Shown here: positions 34,274 to 43,493 of the stretch, in pieces
How the letters are laid out: the number at the start of each line of letters is the position of its first letter
Numbering within the stretch: position 1 is the first letter of the stretch
NCBI RefSeq assembly: GCF_036226465.1
Contig: NZ_CP108476.1
Span: 8,680,001-8,744,000, forward strand
DNA length: 64,000 nt
Direction: 5' to 3'
DNA from: Kitasatospora sp. NBC_01250
Lineage (GTDB): Bacteria; Actinomycetota; Actinomycetes; Streptomycetales; Streptomycetaceae
Translations under genes and position numbers: made by a program
Notes under the pieces: model-generated
Told to the model about the DNA's origin: nothing
The model's database searches: none
What the model saw: only the letters and a program-made list of their open reading frames with translations

Positions 34274-34530
34274 ATGACCACCGAAACCGCGCAGCCCAGC
34301 CCGCAGAGCCTCGGCTCCTCCGCCGCCAGGAACCTGGCGACCACCACCAAGACCGTGCCGCAGATGCTCGGGATCACCCCGCGCTACCTGCTGCGCGCGC
34401 TGCCCTGGGTCGACCTGGAGGCCGGCGTCTACCGGGTCAACCGCCGCCGGGGCTTCATCCTCGGCGACGGCCTGATCAGCACCTGCGCCGACGCCACCGG
34501 GGCCAGCCGGGTGCTCACCGCCCCGCTCAC
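34274..34530 (+). pseudogene. 5' stub of a family 2B encapsulin shell protein gene
   Basis: ATG 34274 begins a sequence typical of family 2B encapsulins: PQSLGSSAARNLATTTKTVP, then MLGITPRYLLRALPWV and GVYRVNRRRGFILGDG. This is the N-terminal arm and first strand of the shell protomer. After about 85 codons (near VLTAPL) similarity ends in a Pro/His/Thr run made of CACC repeats (34515-34570). The cyclic-nucleotide-binding insertion and the rest of the HK97 fold are missing. The frame nevertheless stays open, without a stop, into the fabV gene at 34763. No cargo gene is adjacent. Confidence 0.75.
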
Positions 34531-34762
34531 CCGCTCACCCGCTCACCACCCACCCACCCACCCACCGCCTCGCCGGTGCGGCTTAGCCGAACCGGGCCGC
34601 CGCCGCAAGGCCGACCCCTACAACGACGGCGCACCTCCTCCGTGGTTCTCCGGCACCGGTGACGGACCGTCGGCGTGGCTACGATCGCCGGAAACGATCA
34701 CCGGATTGCGGACACCTGGACCGCGGTCCGGGGACCGACAGCCGCCGAGAGGACACCGCCGA
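34531..34762 (+). other. Open but non-coding-looking linker between encapsulin stub and fabV
   Basis: The frame from the stub runs through here without a stop, but the product (Pro/Arg/Gly-rich) resembles no protein and codon bias drops. It contains CCCA/CCAC repeats at 34540-34570 and probably the fabV promoter. A purine-rich GAGAGGACACC lies just before GTG 34763. Confidence 0.5.
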
Positions 34763-35968
34763 GTGAGCACCCAGCAGATCACCCCGAAGCAGCGCGGCTA
34801 TCTGATCGTCAACTCGCACCCCACCGGCTGCGCGGAGACGGTCGAGCGGCTGTGGGAGTCCATCCCCCGGGCCGAGCCGGGCGAGCGGGCGCCGGTCGTC
34901 CTGGTGCTCGGCTCCAGCGCCGGCTACGGCCTGGCCGTGCTGGCGGCCGGGCTGCGCCGGCACGGCATCCGCGGCGTCGGTGTGGCCTTCGAGGCGGCCG
35001 GCACCGAGCGGCGCACCGCCTCGGCCGGCTGGTACCGCAGCGCGGCCCTCGCCGAGCTGGCCGCCGCGTCCGCCGCCGATCTGACCTTGGTCAACGCCGA
35101 CGCCTTCGCCGACCGGACCCGCACCGAGGTGCTGGAGCTGCTGGCCGAGCGCTACGGACCGGTGGACCACCTGATCTACTCGCTGGCCTCCCCGCGGCGC
35201 ACCGACCCGGCCACCGGCGAGGTCCACCACTCGGTGATCAAGCCGCTCGGGGACGCCTACACCTCCCCGTCGCTGGTCTTCGAGGACGGCGAGCCGAGGG
35301 TCGGCAGCGTCGAGCTCGCCCCGGCCGACGAGGCCGAACGCGCCGCCACTGTCAAGGTGATGGGCGGCGAGGACTGGGCGCTGTGGTGCCGGGCGCTGGC
35401 CGAAGCCGACCTGCTCGCCGAGGACTTCAGCACCGTCGCGCTGTCCTACGTCGGCTCCGAGATCACCGCCCCGGTGTACCGGCAGGGCACCATCGGTGCC
35501 GCCAAGCAGCACCTGGAGCGGACCGCGCACCAGCTCAACGCCGGTGTGCTGGCCGGCCACGGCCGGGCCTTCACAGCCGTGGCCGGTGCCGCGGTCACCC
35601 AGGCCTCCACCGCGATCCCCTCCATCGCCCTCTACACCTCGCTGCTGCGCACCGTGCTGGGCCCGCAGGGCTGGCGCTCCACCGCCGACCAGGCGGTGGA
35701 GCTGTGGGAGCAGCTGACCGGTGCCCGGCCGCTCGACCTGGACGAGCAGGGCCGCATCCGGCTCGACGGCTGGGAGCTGGACCAGGACGTGCAGGACCGC
35801 GTCCGCGCGCTGTGGGCCGATCCGGCCGCCGCGCTGGCGGCCGACCCGGCCGCACCGGCGTGGTTCCACGGCCAGTTCCGCGAGCTCTACGGCTGGGACG
35901 TGCCGGGAGTCGACCAGGCGGCCCCGGTGGAGACCACCGTCGCCTGGCCCGGCGACCCGCGCAGCTGA
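34763..35968 (+). CDS. fabV: FabV-type trans-2-enoyl-CoA/ACP reductase (NADH)
   Basis: The 401-residue protein has the FabV/TER length and landmarks. It starts QRGYLIVNSHPTGC and has VVLVLGSSAGYGLAV for nucleotide binding and HLIYSLASPRRTDP. The active-site YRQGTIGAAK gives the Tyr-x8-Lys spacing that separates FabV from FabI, and the C-terminus is FRELYGWDVPGVD. FabV reduces trans-2-enoyl thioesters in fatty-acid synthesis and is generally insensitive to triclosan. GTG 34763 is chosen because family similarity starts there; the longer in-frame start is at the encapsulin ATG. Confidence 0.92.
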   Translation: MSTQQITPKQRGYLIVNSHPTGCAETVERLWESIPRAEPGERAPVVLVLGSSAGYGLAVLAAGLRRHGIRGVGVAFEAAGTERRTASAGWYRSAALAELAAASAADLTLVNADAFADRTRTEVLELLAERYGPVDHLIYSLASPRRTDPATGEVHHSVIKPLGDAYTSPSLVFEDGEPRVGSVELAPADEAERAATVKVMGGEDWALWCRALAEADLLAEDFSTVALSYVGSEITAPVYRQGTIGAAKQHLERTAHQLNAGVLAGHGRAFTAVAGAAVTQASTAIPSIALYTSLLRTVLGPQGWRSTADQAVELWEQLTGARPLDLDEQGRIRLDGWELDQDVQDRVRALWADPAAALAADPAAPAWFHGQFRELYGWDVPGVDQAAPVETTVAWPGDPRS

Positions 35969-36043
35969 CCGGCCCACCGCGGCGCCGACCGGCTCACCAC
36001 AGCGCCGACCGGCCTCCACAGCGCTGACCGGCCCGCCGCCCGG
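35965..36043. repeat. Four degenerate 20-bp units after fabV
   Basis: Units of 19-20 bases following CCGACCGGCTCACCACAGCG start at the fabV stop (35966-35968) and repeat at 35985, 36005 and 36024. This resembles the arrays at the SDR and imuB stops. Confidence 0.8.
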
Positions 36044-36101
36044 GTGGCAGACTGCGCACAGTGCCGGGGCGCCCGGGGCATCGGTGAGCAGGGGAGGGAC
36101 C

Positions 36102-36926
36102 GTGCGGATCTTCATCTCGTCGGACATGGAAGGCACCGCGGGGGTCGTCGACTGGGAGCAGTGCCGCTCCTCGGGGGCCGACTACGGCTACTACCGCGAG
36201 CTGCTGCAGGGCGAGGTCAACGCGGCGATCGAGGGCGCGATCGCAGGCGGCGCAGGCGAGTTCCTGGTCAACGACTCGCACGGGGCGATGGCCAACCTGC
36301 GCCCGGACGCGCTGGCCGGGCGGGCCCGCTACCTGTCGGGCCGGCACAAGCCGCTGTACATGATGCAGGGTCTGGACGCCTCGTACGACGCGGTGTTCCT
36401 GGTCTCCTACCACGGCTCGATGGCCGGCGAGCCGTCGGCGCTGTCGCACACCTACAACCCGCGGGCGATCGCCGAGGTGCGCCTGAACGGCGTGCCGGCG
36501 GGGGAGAGCGGCATCAACGCGCTGGTGGCGCTCGGGCACGGGGTGCCCGTGGTGCTGATCACCGGCGACGAGGTGACCGCGCGGGAGATCGAGCCGTTCT
36601 GTCCGGGGGTGCGGGCCGCGGTCGTCAAGTCCTCGGTGTCGCGGTTCGCGGCCGAGAGCCTGCACCCCGAGGAGGCGCGGGAGGTGATCCGCGCCGCCGC
36701 GCGCGAGGCGGTGGCGCAGCTGCCGGGTGCCGCGGCGCCGGCGATCACCCTGCCGGCCACCCTCACCGTCCGCTTCCGCAACGCGGACCTGGCCGAGCAG
36801 GCCACCTGGATCAGCGGCACCGAACGCGTGGACGCGCTGACCGTCACGCTGACCGACGAGGACCCGGTCCGGCTCTACCGGGCCTTCGTCGCGGTGGTGG
36901 TGCTCACCCGGGGACTGGCCGAGTAG
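36102..36926 (+). CDS. M55 family D-aminopeptidase (DppA-like)
   Basis: The 274-residue protein begins VRIFISSDMEGTAGVVDWEQ, with the Asp-x-Glu zinc ligands of M55 peptidases, and has NDSHGAMANL and ESGINALVALGHGVPVVLITGD. DppA-type enzymes form decamers and release N-terminal D-amino acids from peptides, for example in peptidoglycan or peptide-antibiotic recycling. GTG 36102 follows GGGGAGGGAC. No peptide transporter is adjacent. Confidence 0.9.
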   Translation: MRIFISSDMEGTAGVVDWEQCRSSGADYGYYRELLQGEVNAAIEGAIAGGAGEFLVNDSHGAMANLRPDALAGRARYLSGRHKPLYMMQGLDASYDAVFLVSYHGSMAGEPSALSHTYNPRAIAEVRLNGVPAGESGINALVALGHGVPVVLITGDEVTAREIEPFCPGVRAAVVKSSVSRFAAESLHPEEAREVIRAAAREAVAQLPGAAAPAITLPATLTVRFRNADLAEQATWISGTERVDALTVTLTDEDPVRLYRAFVAVVVLTRGLAE

Positions 36927-36957
36927 CCGGTCGCCGGGTGAGGTCATGCGCCCTGCG

Positions 36958-37819
36958 TCAGTCGCACCGGCTGTCGGTGGGCGGTTCGCCGGAGGTGACG
37001 GTGACCGTGATCGGGTTCACCCCGCTGGTGCCTGACGCGGCGACCGAGAGGTTGCGGCCGGGCACCGTCCAGCTCTGACCGGCCAGGGTGAAGGTCCAGT
37101 AGCCCTCGGTCTCGCGGACCACCGGGGCGTACTCGACCCAGCCGAACTGGTGGGGCGGCACCTGCACGGTGGCCGACTGCGTGACGCTGGTCTGGTCGAT
37201 CCAGCTGTGCGAGGCGGTGAAGCTGGTCGACAGCACCTCGGGGACCTGGAACTCGAGTTCACGGCCCAGCGACCACTCGGTGCCGGTGATGTGCGCCCAG
37301 CTGACGGTGTCGCTCGCGGTGGTGGTGGCGCCGGCGTTGTAGAGGATGCTGCTCACCACGCAGCCGGTGGCCGCCTGGTAGGCCGCGGGGGTGGAGGTGT
37401 CGGTGAAGCTGCAGCTGTTGCTCGCCGGCGTGGTGCTGCACTGCTGGGCCGCCCGGTTCAGCGCGAGCTCCAGCACGCCCGGGGCGTTGGTGGTGCCGCT
37501 GCCGAGCCGCCAGGTGTTGTGGTCGTTCGCGTTCTTGCCGGTGCAGTCGATCCGCTCGACGAACTCGCTGGGGTGGAAGCCCGGGTTGTGCTTCAGGGCG
37601 GTCAGACAGGTGCTGCTGCCGACCTGGTGGATCCGGTAGAGAGTCGGCTTCCCGGTGGTCGAGGCCGGTGCCACCGGTTCCAGGTACCACTGCTGGGTGG
37701 AGTCGCTGGTGTCGCAGGCCGCCATGTCCAGGTGCAGCCCCCCGATCCCCGTGGGCGCATCGCCCCACGCACTGGTTGTCGGAGTTGTTGGTGATGCTGA
37801 AGGTCGAGTTGATGAAGCG
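36958..37819 (-). pseudogene. Broken lectin/pore-forming-toxin-like gene
   Basis: From ATG 37725 a 255-residue frame reads a ricin-type beta-trefoil-like part (MAACDTSDSTQQWYLEP, NTWRL) and a Ser/Thr-rich domain (VLSTSFTASHSWIDQTSVTQ, ending in VPPHQFGWVEY) that resembles aerolysin/ETX-MTX2 barrels. Upstream, the matching start (STFSITNNSDNQCVG) is in another frame. Removing one base from the four-C run at 37763-37766 joins it to DAPTGIGGLHLDMAACD. A TGA at 37820-37822 cuts the frame with no start codon, so the 5' end is also lost. The toxin call is tentative. Confidence 0.6.
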
Positions 37820-37834
37820 TCAGGAGCAACCGGC

Positions 37835-38812
37835 TCAGGGGAGGTGCCGCCGGGGCACGCCCCGCTTCAGCGTGCGGATCACCGGCGCGGTCTCCACCTG
37901 GGTGATGCCCGGCAGCCCGGCGATCCGGGTGGTCAGGTACGCGTAGAGCGCGTGCCGGTCGGCGCTGATGAGGCTCGCGCACAGGTTGGAGGGGCCGGTG
38001 GTCGCGGCGACGAAGGCGACCTCCGGATGGCCGGCCAGCTCCCGTCCGGTGGCTTCGAGATGGGCGGGCGCCACCGAGAGCCACAGCAGGCTGCGGACGA
38101 GCAGGCCGAAGATCGGCCAGTCGTACTCGACGTCGAAGTACAGCGCGCCGCACTCGCGCAGCTCGGCCATCCGTCGTCGCACGGTGCTGGGCGACCAGCC
38201 GGTGGCCGCGGCCAGGTCCTCGTATCCGGCGCGGCCGTCGGCGGCCAGCACCGCGAGCAGCCGCTGGTCGTCCGCGTCCAGGTGCACCCCGCCCGGGCGG
38301 TGCCGGGCCGGCGGCGGCTGCAGCCGGGCGATCTGGTCGCCCGAGAGCGGCCCGTGCTTGGTGATCAGGCTCGCCGGTCCGCCGAAGAAGTGGTGCAGCA
38401 CGCAGTGCGCGGTGATCCCCTCGACCCGGGGGGTGCGCGGCAGCCTGTGCAGCAGCAGCGCCTCGCTCTGCTGCTCGCTGTCGGCCTGGACGATGCAGAC
38501 GACCTCGGTGCCGCCGGAGGTGAGGCTGATCCAGGAGGTGTCGGAGCGCCGGGCCAGCGCTTCGGCGACCGCCACCGAGGCGTCGGGTGCGCAGCGCACC
38601 CGCAGGAACCAGACCACCTCACCGAGCGCGTGCGGATCGGTGGTCCCGGCCACCCGCACCGCGCCGCGCGAGCGCAGCCGCGCGTAGCGGCGCGCGACGG
38701 TCTTGTCCGACACCTCCAGAACGGCTGCGATCGCACTGAACGGTGCCCGCCCGTCGATCTGGAGGGAGTGGACGAGCTGGCGGTCCAGATCGTCGTACCT
38801 GTCGGATTCCAC
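37835..38812 (-). CDS. Two-unit Lrp/AsnC-family regulator
   Basis: GTG 38812 gives 325 residues with two AsnC-type halves. The first HTH is DRQLVHSLQIDGRAPFSAIA with VSDKTVARRYARL, and the second is DQRLLAVLAADGRAGYEDLA with WSPSTVRRRMAEL. Each is followed by a RAM-like effector domain. Such duplicated Lrp proteins are common in Streptomyces. It is divergent from the FAD monooxygenase and probably regulates it. Confidence 0.88.
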   Translation of the reverse strand: MESDRYDDLDRQLVHSLQIDGRAPFSAIAAVLEVSDKTVARRYARLRSRGAVRVAGTTDPHALGEVVWFLRVRCAPDASVAVAEALARRSDTSWISLTSGGTEVVCIVQADSEQQSEALLLHRLPRTPRVEGITAHCVLHHFFGGPASLITKHGPLSGDQIARLQPPPARHRPGGVHLDADDQRLLAVLAADGRAGYEDLAAATGWSPSTVRRRMAELRECGALYFDVEYDWPIFGLLVRSLLWLSVAPAHLEATGRELAGHPEVAFVAATTGPSNLCASLISADRHALYAYLTTRIAGLPGITQVETAPVIRTLKRGVPRRHLP

Positions 38813-38939
38813 CTGCGGCAGCGTACCCGGTTCGGATTCCGCCAGGATGCGGATTGTGCGTGGCACCGGCGCGGACCGCGGTCGCAGCCTGGTTCCTGAG
38901 GGTCCGTCAAGCTGCGGGCTCCGGAGCCGAGGAGTGGAC

Positions 38940-40418
38940 ATGGACACCGACGTTCTCGTGGTGGGAGCCGGTCCGACGGGACTGATGCTGACCCACGAAC
39001 TGCGGGTGGCCGGGGTGTCGGCGGTGGTCGTCGACCGGTTGCCCGAGCGCAGCGAGCTGTCGCGGGCCGGCGGGGTGCACCCGCGCACGATGGAGGTCCT
39101 GGACCAGCGCGGCCTGCTGGAGCCGCTGTTGGCCACCGGCGACTACCCGGTGAGCCCCGGTCACTTCGCCGGCCGGCTCTTCGATCCCGCCGACCACGAC
39201 AGCAGGCTGCCCGGACGGTTCATCCCGCAGACCGTCGTCGAGGACTTCCTCACCGACCGGCTGGCGGGGCACGGCGTCGGTGTCCGCCGGGCGCACGAGC
39301 TGGTCGGGCTGGCGGCCGACGAGGACGGCGTCACCGCGACCCTGCGCCACGGCAGCACCACCCGCACCGTGCGCTCGGCGTTCCTGGTCGCGGCGGACGG
39401 CGCGCACAGCACCGTCCGCAGGCTGCTGGGGATCGCCTTCCCCGGCAGGCCCGGCACGGACACCGCGCTCGTGGCCGACGTGCGGCTGCGCGACACCCGG
39501 CCCTCGCGGCCCGCGGCTGCCGGCCAGTCCCACACGACCGCCGCGGACGGGAGCTGGGCGATGCAGTTCCCGCTCGGCGGGGACCTGCGCCGGCTCGCGC
39601 TCGGCGGCCCGGCGCACTCGCTGCCCAGGGAGATCCCGGTGACCGAGGAGGAGATCCGCGCGGGCCTGCGCACCGTGTACGGGCCGGGCGTGGACCTGGT
39701 CGAGCAGCGCTACACGTACCGGATCACCAACGCCGCCCGCCAGGTGGCGGACTACCGGCACGGCCGGGTGTTCCTGGCCGGCGACGCCGCCCACATCCAC
39801 CTGCCGATCGGGGGCCTGGGCATGAACACCGGCCTCCAGGACGCGGTCAACCTCGGCTGGAAGCTCGCCGCCGCCGTGCACGGCTGGGCACCGCAGGGCC
39901 TGTTGGACAGCTACCAGAGCGAGCGCCATCCGGTCGCGGCCGGCGTGCTGCGCATCGTCCAGGCGCAGAGCCTGCTCATGGACTGGGCCGGCACCGGCGG
40001 TCCGGACGTGGCCGCGACCCGCGAACTCTTCGACACCCTGCTCCAACTGCCCGACACCAGGCGCCACCTGGCCGCCCGGATGGCCGGACTCGACATCCGG
40101 TACCCGATGCCCGGGGCGCCCGGCCACCCGCTGCTGGGCCGTCGCGCGCCCGATCTCGACCTGACCGGCGCGCAGGGCCCGGTGCGCCTGCACGCGCTGC
40201 TGCGGGCGGGCCGGGGCCTGCTGCTCGACCCCAGCGGCGGCTCCGACCTCGCCGCGGTCGCCCGGGGCTGGAAGGACCGCGTCGACCGGGTCCCGACCAG
40301 CACGGCCACCGACGCGCTGCTGATCCGCCCGGACGGCCACGTCTGCTGGGCCGCGGCCCAGCCGTACCCGTCGGAGCCGCTGGCGGGTGCCCTGCGGCGG
40401 TGGTTCGGCGAGGGCTGA
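38940..40418 (+). CDS. FAD-dependent aromatic hydroxylase (PHBH/RdmE-like)
   Basis: The 492-residue flavoprotein has the dinucleotide motif VLVVGAGPTGLMLTHEL at the N-terminus, FLVAADGAHSTVRRLLGI (DG motif) and VFLAGDAAHIHLPIGGLGMN (GD motif). It ends with a thioredoxin-like C-terminal domain, as in polyketide hydroxylases and rifampicin monooxygenase. It hydroxylates an aromatic or polyketide substrate with NADPH and oxygen. ATG 38940 follows GAGGAGTGG; the GTG two codons earlier is less likely. Under the divergent Lrp it may act in detoxification or tailoring. Confidence 0.88.
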   Translation: MDTDVLVVGAGPTGLMLTHELRVAGVSAVVVDRLPERSELSRAGGVHPRTMEVLDQRGLLEPLLATGDYPVSPGHFAGRLFDPADHDSRLPGRFIPQTVVEDFLTDRLAGHGVGVRRAHELVGLAADEDGVTATLRHGSTTRTVRSAFLVAADGAHSTVRRLLGIAFPGRPGTDTALVADVRLRDTRPSRPAAAGQSHTTAADGSWAMQFPLGGDLRRLALGGPAHSLPREIPVTEEEIRAGLRTVYGPGVDLVEQRYTYRITNAARQVADYRHGRVFLAGDAAHIHLPIGGLGMNTGLQDAVNLGWKLAAAVHGWAPQGLLDSYQSERHPVAAGVLRIVQAQSLLMDWAGTGGPDVAATRELFDTLLQLPDTRRHLAARMAGLDIRYPMPGAPGHPLLGRRAPDLDLTGAQGPVRLHALLRAGRGLLLDPSGGSDLAAVARGWKDRVDRVPTSTATDALLIRPDGHVCWAAAQPYPSEPLAGALRRWFGEG

Positions 40419-40577
40419 GGAGTCCCGGGGCGAGCCCGGTACCCCGCACTCATGATGCGGCGCGGGGGCGGTCGTGGGAGGTTGGACCCTTGGGGGGGAC
40501 GGGCGACCGTGGAGCGGTCGCCCCGGCACGGCGGGTCGGTGACCCGCCGTGACGTCGAACCGGTTCGGAGGTGTCCG

Positions 40578-41714
40578 ATGGCCGTGTCGATGGGAGTCGA
40601 GGAGGAGTTCCACATCGTCGATGTGGAGAGCCGGATGCTGGTGGCACGGGCCCAGGACGTGCTGGACCGCCTGCCACGGCGCGGCTTCGTCACCGAGTTC
40701 CTGCAGTCGGTGGTCGAGTCCAACAGCGGCGTGCACGGTTCGCTGGAGGCGCTCTACGCCGATCTGGCCCACTCCCGGCGGACCCTCTCCGAGGCCGCCG
40801 CCGGGCTGGGCCTGGCGATCGTCGCCGCCGGCACCGCGCCGCTGGCCAGGGCGGGCGTGGTGGACGCCACCCCGCACCCCCGCTACCTGCACATGGCCGA
40901 CGAGTACCGCGTGGTGGCCGACGAGCAGCTGATCTGCGGCGGGCAGTTCCACGTGGACGTGCCCGACCGCGACACGGCCGTCCGGGCGATGTGCGTGATC
41001 TCGGCCTGGCTGCCCACCCTGCTGGCGCTGTCGGCCAGTTCGCCGTTCTGGCTCGGCGCGGACACCGGTTACGCCAGTTGGCGGACACTGCTGTGGCAGC
41101 GCTGGCCCACCAGCGGTCCGGCCGGCTGTTTCGACTCGGCGGCCGAGTACGACGCGGCCGTGACGAGGCTGGTGCGCTCCGGAGTCATCAGTGACGCCGG
41201 GATGGTCTACTACGACCTGCGGCCCTCCGCACACCAGCAGACGCTCGAACTGCGGATCTGCGACGCCTGCCCCCGGGTGGAGACGGTGGTGATGATCGCC
41301 GGACTGTACCGCGCGCTGGTGGTGGACGCCTGTGCGGCCGTGCGGGGAGCCGACGGCTGTCGGCACGCCCGGCCGCAGTGGCTGCGGGCGATGACCTGGC
41401 GGGCCGCCCGCTCGGGGCTGGGCGGCGAACTGGTCGACCCGACCACCGGGCTGGCCGAGCCGGCCCGGGCCGTGGTCCGCAGGATGCTGGCGCGGCTGCG
41501 GCCGACGCTGGAGGAGCTCGGCGACTGGGAGATCGTCTCCGCGGTGGCGGAGGAGACCCTGGCCCTGGGGGACGCCGCCCACCAGGTGCGGCGCGTCGCC
41601 GCCGCCGGCGACCTGACGGCGGCCGTCGACTTCCTGGTCGACCGGACCCACGCGCATCCGCGCGGTATCGGTGCTGCAACGGAGGTGAGCCGGCATGTGC
41701 GGGCTGAGTGGTGA
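40578..41714 (+). CDS. YbdK/GCS2-type carboxylate-amine ligase
   Basis: The 378-residue protein starts MAVSMGVEEEFHIVD, the GCS2/YbdK signature with the Glu cluster of the ATP-metal site. It also has GGQFHVDVPDRD, YYDLRPSAHQQTLELRICD and a C-terminal GDLTAAVDFLVDRTH. These enzymes join a carboxylate (usually the gamma-carboxyl of glutamate) to an amine. Its last 20 bases overlap the amidotransferase start, so it is translationally coupled to it, and it probably makes the dipeptide that the next enzyme amidates. It is not the ATP-grasp/GNAT synthetase (Ngg) of proteobacterial NAGGN loci. Confidence 0.85.
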   Translation: MAVSMGVEEEFHIVDVESRMLVARAQDVLDRLPRRGFVTEFLQSVVESNSGVHGSLEALYADLAHSRRTLSEAAAGLGLAIVAAGTAPLARAGVVDATPHPRYLHMADEYRVVADEQLICGGQFHVDVPDRDTAVRAMCVISAWLPTLLALSASSPFWLGADTGYASWRTLLWQRWPTSGPAGCFDSAAEYDAAVTRLVRSGVISDAGMVYYDLRPSAHQQTLELRICDACPRVETVVMIAGLYRALVVDACAAVRGADGCRHARPQWLRAMTWRAARSGLGGELVDPTTGLAEPARAVVRRMLARLRPTLEELGDWEIVSAVAEETLALGDAAHQVRRVAAAGDLTAAVDFLVDRTHAHPRGIGAATEVSRHVRAEW

Positions 41715-43479
41715 GATCCGTTTCGACGGCGGGCGGCCCGACCTGGCCGCGGTGGAGCGCATGACCGACCGGCTGGCGGCCCGCGGTCCCGACGGCCGGG
41801 GCCTGTGGTCGCAGGGCGCCGTGGCGCTCGGCCACCGGCGCCTGAAGATCATCGACCTGTCCGAGCGCGGCGCCCAGCCGATGACCGACTCCGCGGCCCG
41901 GCTCACCGGCGTCTTCAACGGCTGCATCTACAACTACCGTGAGCTGCGCGGCGAGTTGGAGGCCCTGGGGCACCGCTTCTTCTCCACCTCCGACACCGAG
42001 GTGCTGCTCAAGGCCTACCGGCAGTGGGGCACGGCGTGCGTGTCCCACCTCTACGGCATGTTCGCCTTCGCGGTGGCCGAACTGGACACCGGGCGGCTGG
42101 TGCTGGCCCGCGACCGGCTCGGGATCAAGCCGCTCTACCTGGCGCAGCGCCCCGGCCGGCTGCGCTTCGCCTCCGCGCTGCCCGCGCTGCTGGCGGGCGG
42201 CGGGGTGGACACCTCGCTCGACCCGGCCGCGCTGCACCAGTACCTGACCCTGCACGGCACGGTCGCCGCGCCGCGCACCGTGCTCGCCGGGGTGCGCAAG
42301 CTCCCGCCGGCCACCGTGCGGGTGGTGGAGCCGGACGGCCGCCAGCACGACGAGTGCTACTGGCAGCCGCCGCACCGCCGCCGCCCCGAGGACGCCGGCA
42401 TGGACGCCGACGACTGGCGCGACGCGGTGCTCGAGGCGCTGCGCACCGCGGTGCGCCGGCGCACGGTGGCGGACGTGCCGATCGGGGTGCTGCTCTCCGG
42501 CGGTCTGGACTCCAGCCTGATCGTGGCGCTGCTGGCCGAGGCGGGCTTCGACGACCAGGCCACCTTCAGCGTCGGGTTCGAGACGGAACGCGGCGAGCAG
42601 GGCGACGAGTTCCACTACTCGGACCTGGTGGCCCGGGAGTTCGCCACCGACCACCACCAGATCATGGTGCCCTCCGACCGGTTGCAGACCGCGGTGGACC
42701 GGTCGATCGCGGCGATGAGCGAGCCGATGGTCAGTCATGACGTGGTCGCCTTCCACCTGTTGGCGGAACAGGTCTCCAAGCACGTCAGCGTGGTGCAGAG
42801 CGGCCAGGGCGCCGACGAGATCTTCGCCGGGTACCGCTGGCATCCGGCGCTGGCGGCCGTGCCGCGCGAGCAGGAGCCCGAGAGGTTCGTCGAGGTCTTC
42901 TTCGACCGCTCGCACGCCGAACTGGGCCGGATCCTCAAGCCCGAGCTGCTGGCGGAGCACGACGCCTCCGGCGAGCTGGTCCGCTCGCACATGGCGCTCG
43001 CGGGCGCCGAGACGGCGCTGGACGCGGCCGTGCGGCTGGACACCCACGTGCTGATGGTCGACGACCCGGTCAAACGGGTCGACAACATGACCATGGACTG
43101 GGGCCTGGAGGCGCGGGTGCCGTTCCTGGACCACGAGCTGGTCGAGCTGGCCGCGGCCTGCCCGCCGGAGCACCGGCTCGCGCACGGCGGCAAGGGCGTG
43201 CTCAAGGAGGCCGCCCGCAAGCTGCTGCCGGCCGAGGTCATCGACCGGCCCAAGGGCTACTTCCCGGTGCCGGCGATCCGGCGGATGGCGCCGCCGGTGC
43301 TCGACCGGATCCGCCAGGCCCTGGCCGCTCCCGAGGCCCGCTCCCGCGGGGTCTTCCAGGAGGCCTACCTGGAGCGGCTGCTCGCCGCGCCGGACGCGCA
43401 CCGCACGGCGCGCGGGGCCAACGCCCTGTGGCAGGTGGCCCTGCTGGAGATGTGGCTCCAGTCCCACCGGATCGGCTGA
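41695..43479 (+). CDS. N-acetylglutaminylglutamine-amidotransferase-like asparagine synthetase family enzyme
   Basis: The 594-residue protein has a class II glutamine amidotransferase domain starting at Cys2 (MCGLSGEIRF) with RGPDGRGLWS and VFNGCIYNY, then an asparagine-synthetase PP-loop domain with LLSGGLDSSL near residue 268 and QGADEIFAGY. Overall it resembles the AsnO-type enzymes of N-acetylglutaminylglutamine amide (NAGGN) osmolyte synthesis more than primary AsnB. The upstream ligase overlaps it and the S9 peptidase follows 14 bases later. The product is probably an amidated glutamate/glutamine dipeptide. Confidence 0.8.
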   Translation: MCGLSGEIRFDGGRPDLAAVERMTDRLAARGPDGRGLWSQGAVALGHRRLKIIDLSERGAQPMTDSAARLTGVFNGCIYNYRELRGELEALGHRFFSTSDTEVLLKAYRQWGTACVSHLYGMFAFAVAELDTGRLVLARDRLGIKPLYLAQRPGRLRFASALPALLAGGGVDTSLDPAALHQYLTLHGTVAAPRTVLAGVRKLPPATVRVVEPDGRQHDECYWQPPHRRRPEDAGMDADDWRDAVLEALRTAVRRRTVADVPIGVLLSGGLDSSLIVALLAEAGFDDQATFSVGFETERGEQGDEFHYSDLVAREFATDHHQIMVPSDRLQTAVDRSIAAMSEPMVSHDVVAFHLLAEQVSKHVSVVQSGQGADEIFAGYRWHPALAAVPREQEPERFVEVFFDRSHAELGRILKPELLAEHDASGELVRSHMALAGAETALDAAVRLDTHVLMVDDPVKRVDNMTMDWGLEARVPFLDHELVELAAACPPEHRLAHGGKGVLKEAARKLLPAEVIDRPKGYFPVPAIRRMAPPVLDRIRQALAAPEARSRGVFQEAYLERLLAAPDAHRTARGANALWQVALLEMWLQSHRIG

Positions 43480-43493
43480 GCGGGAGGCGCGGC

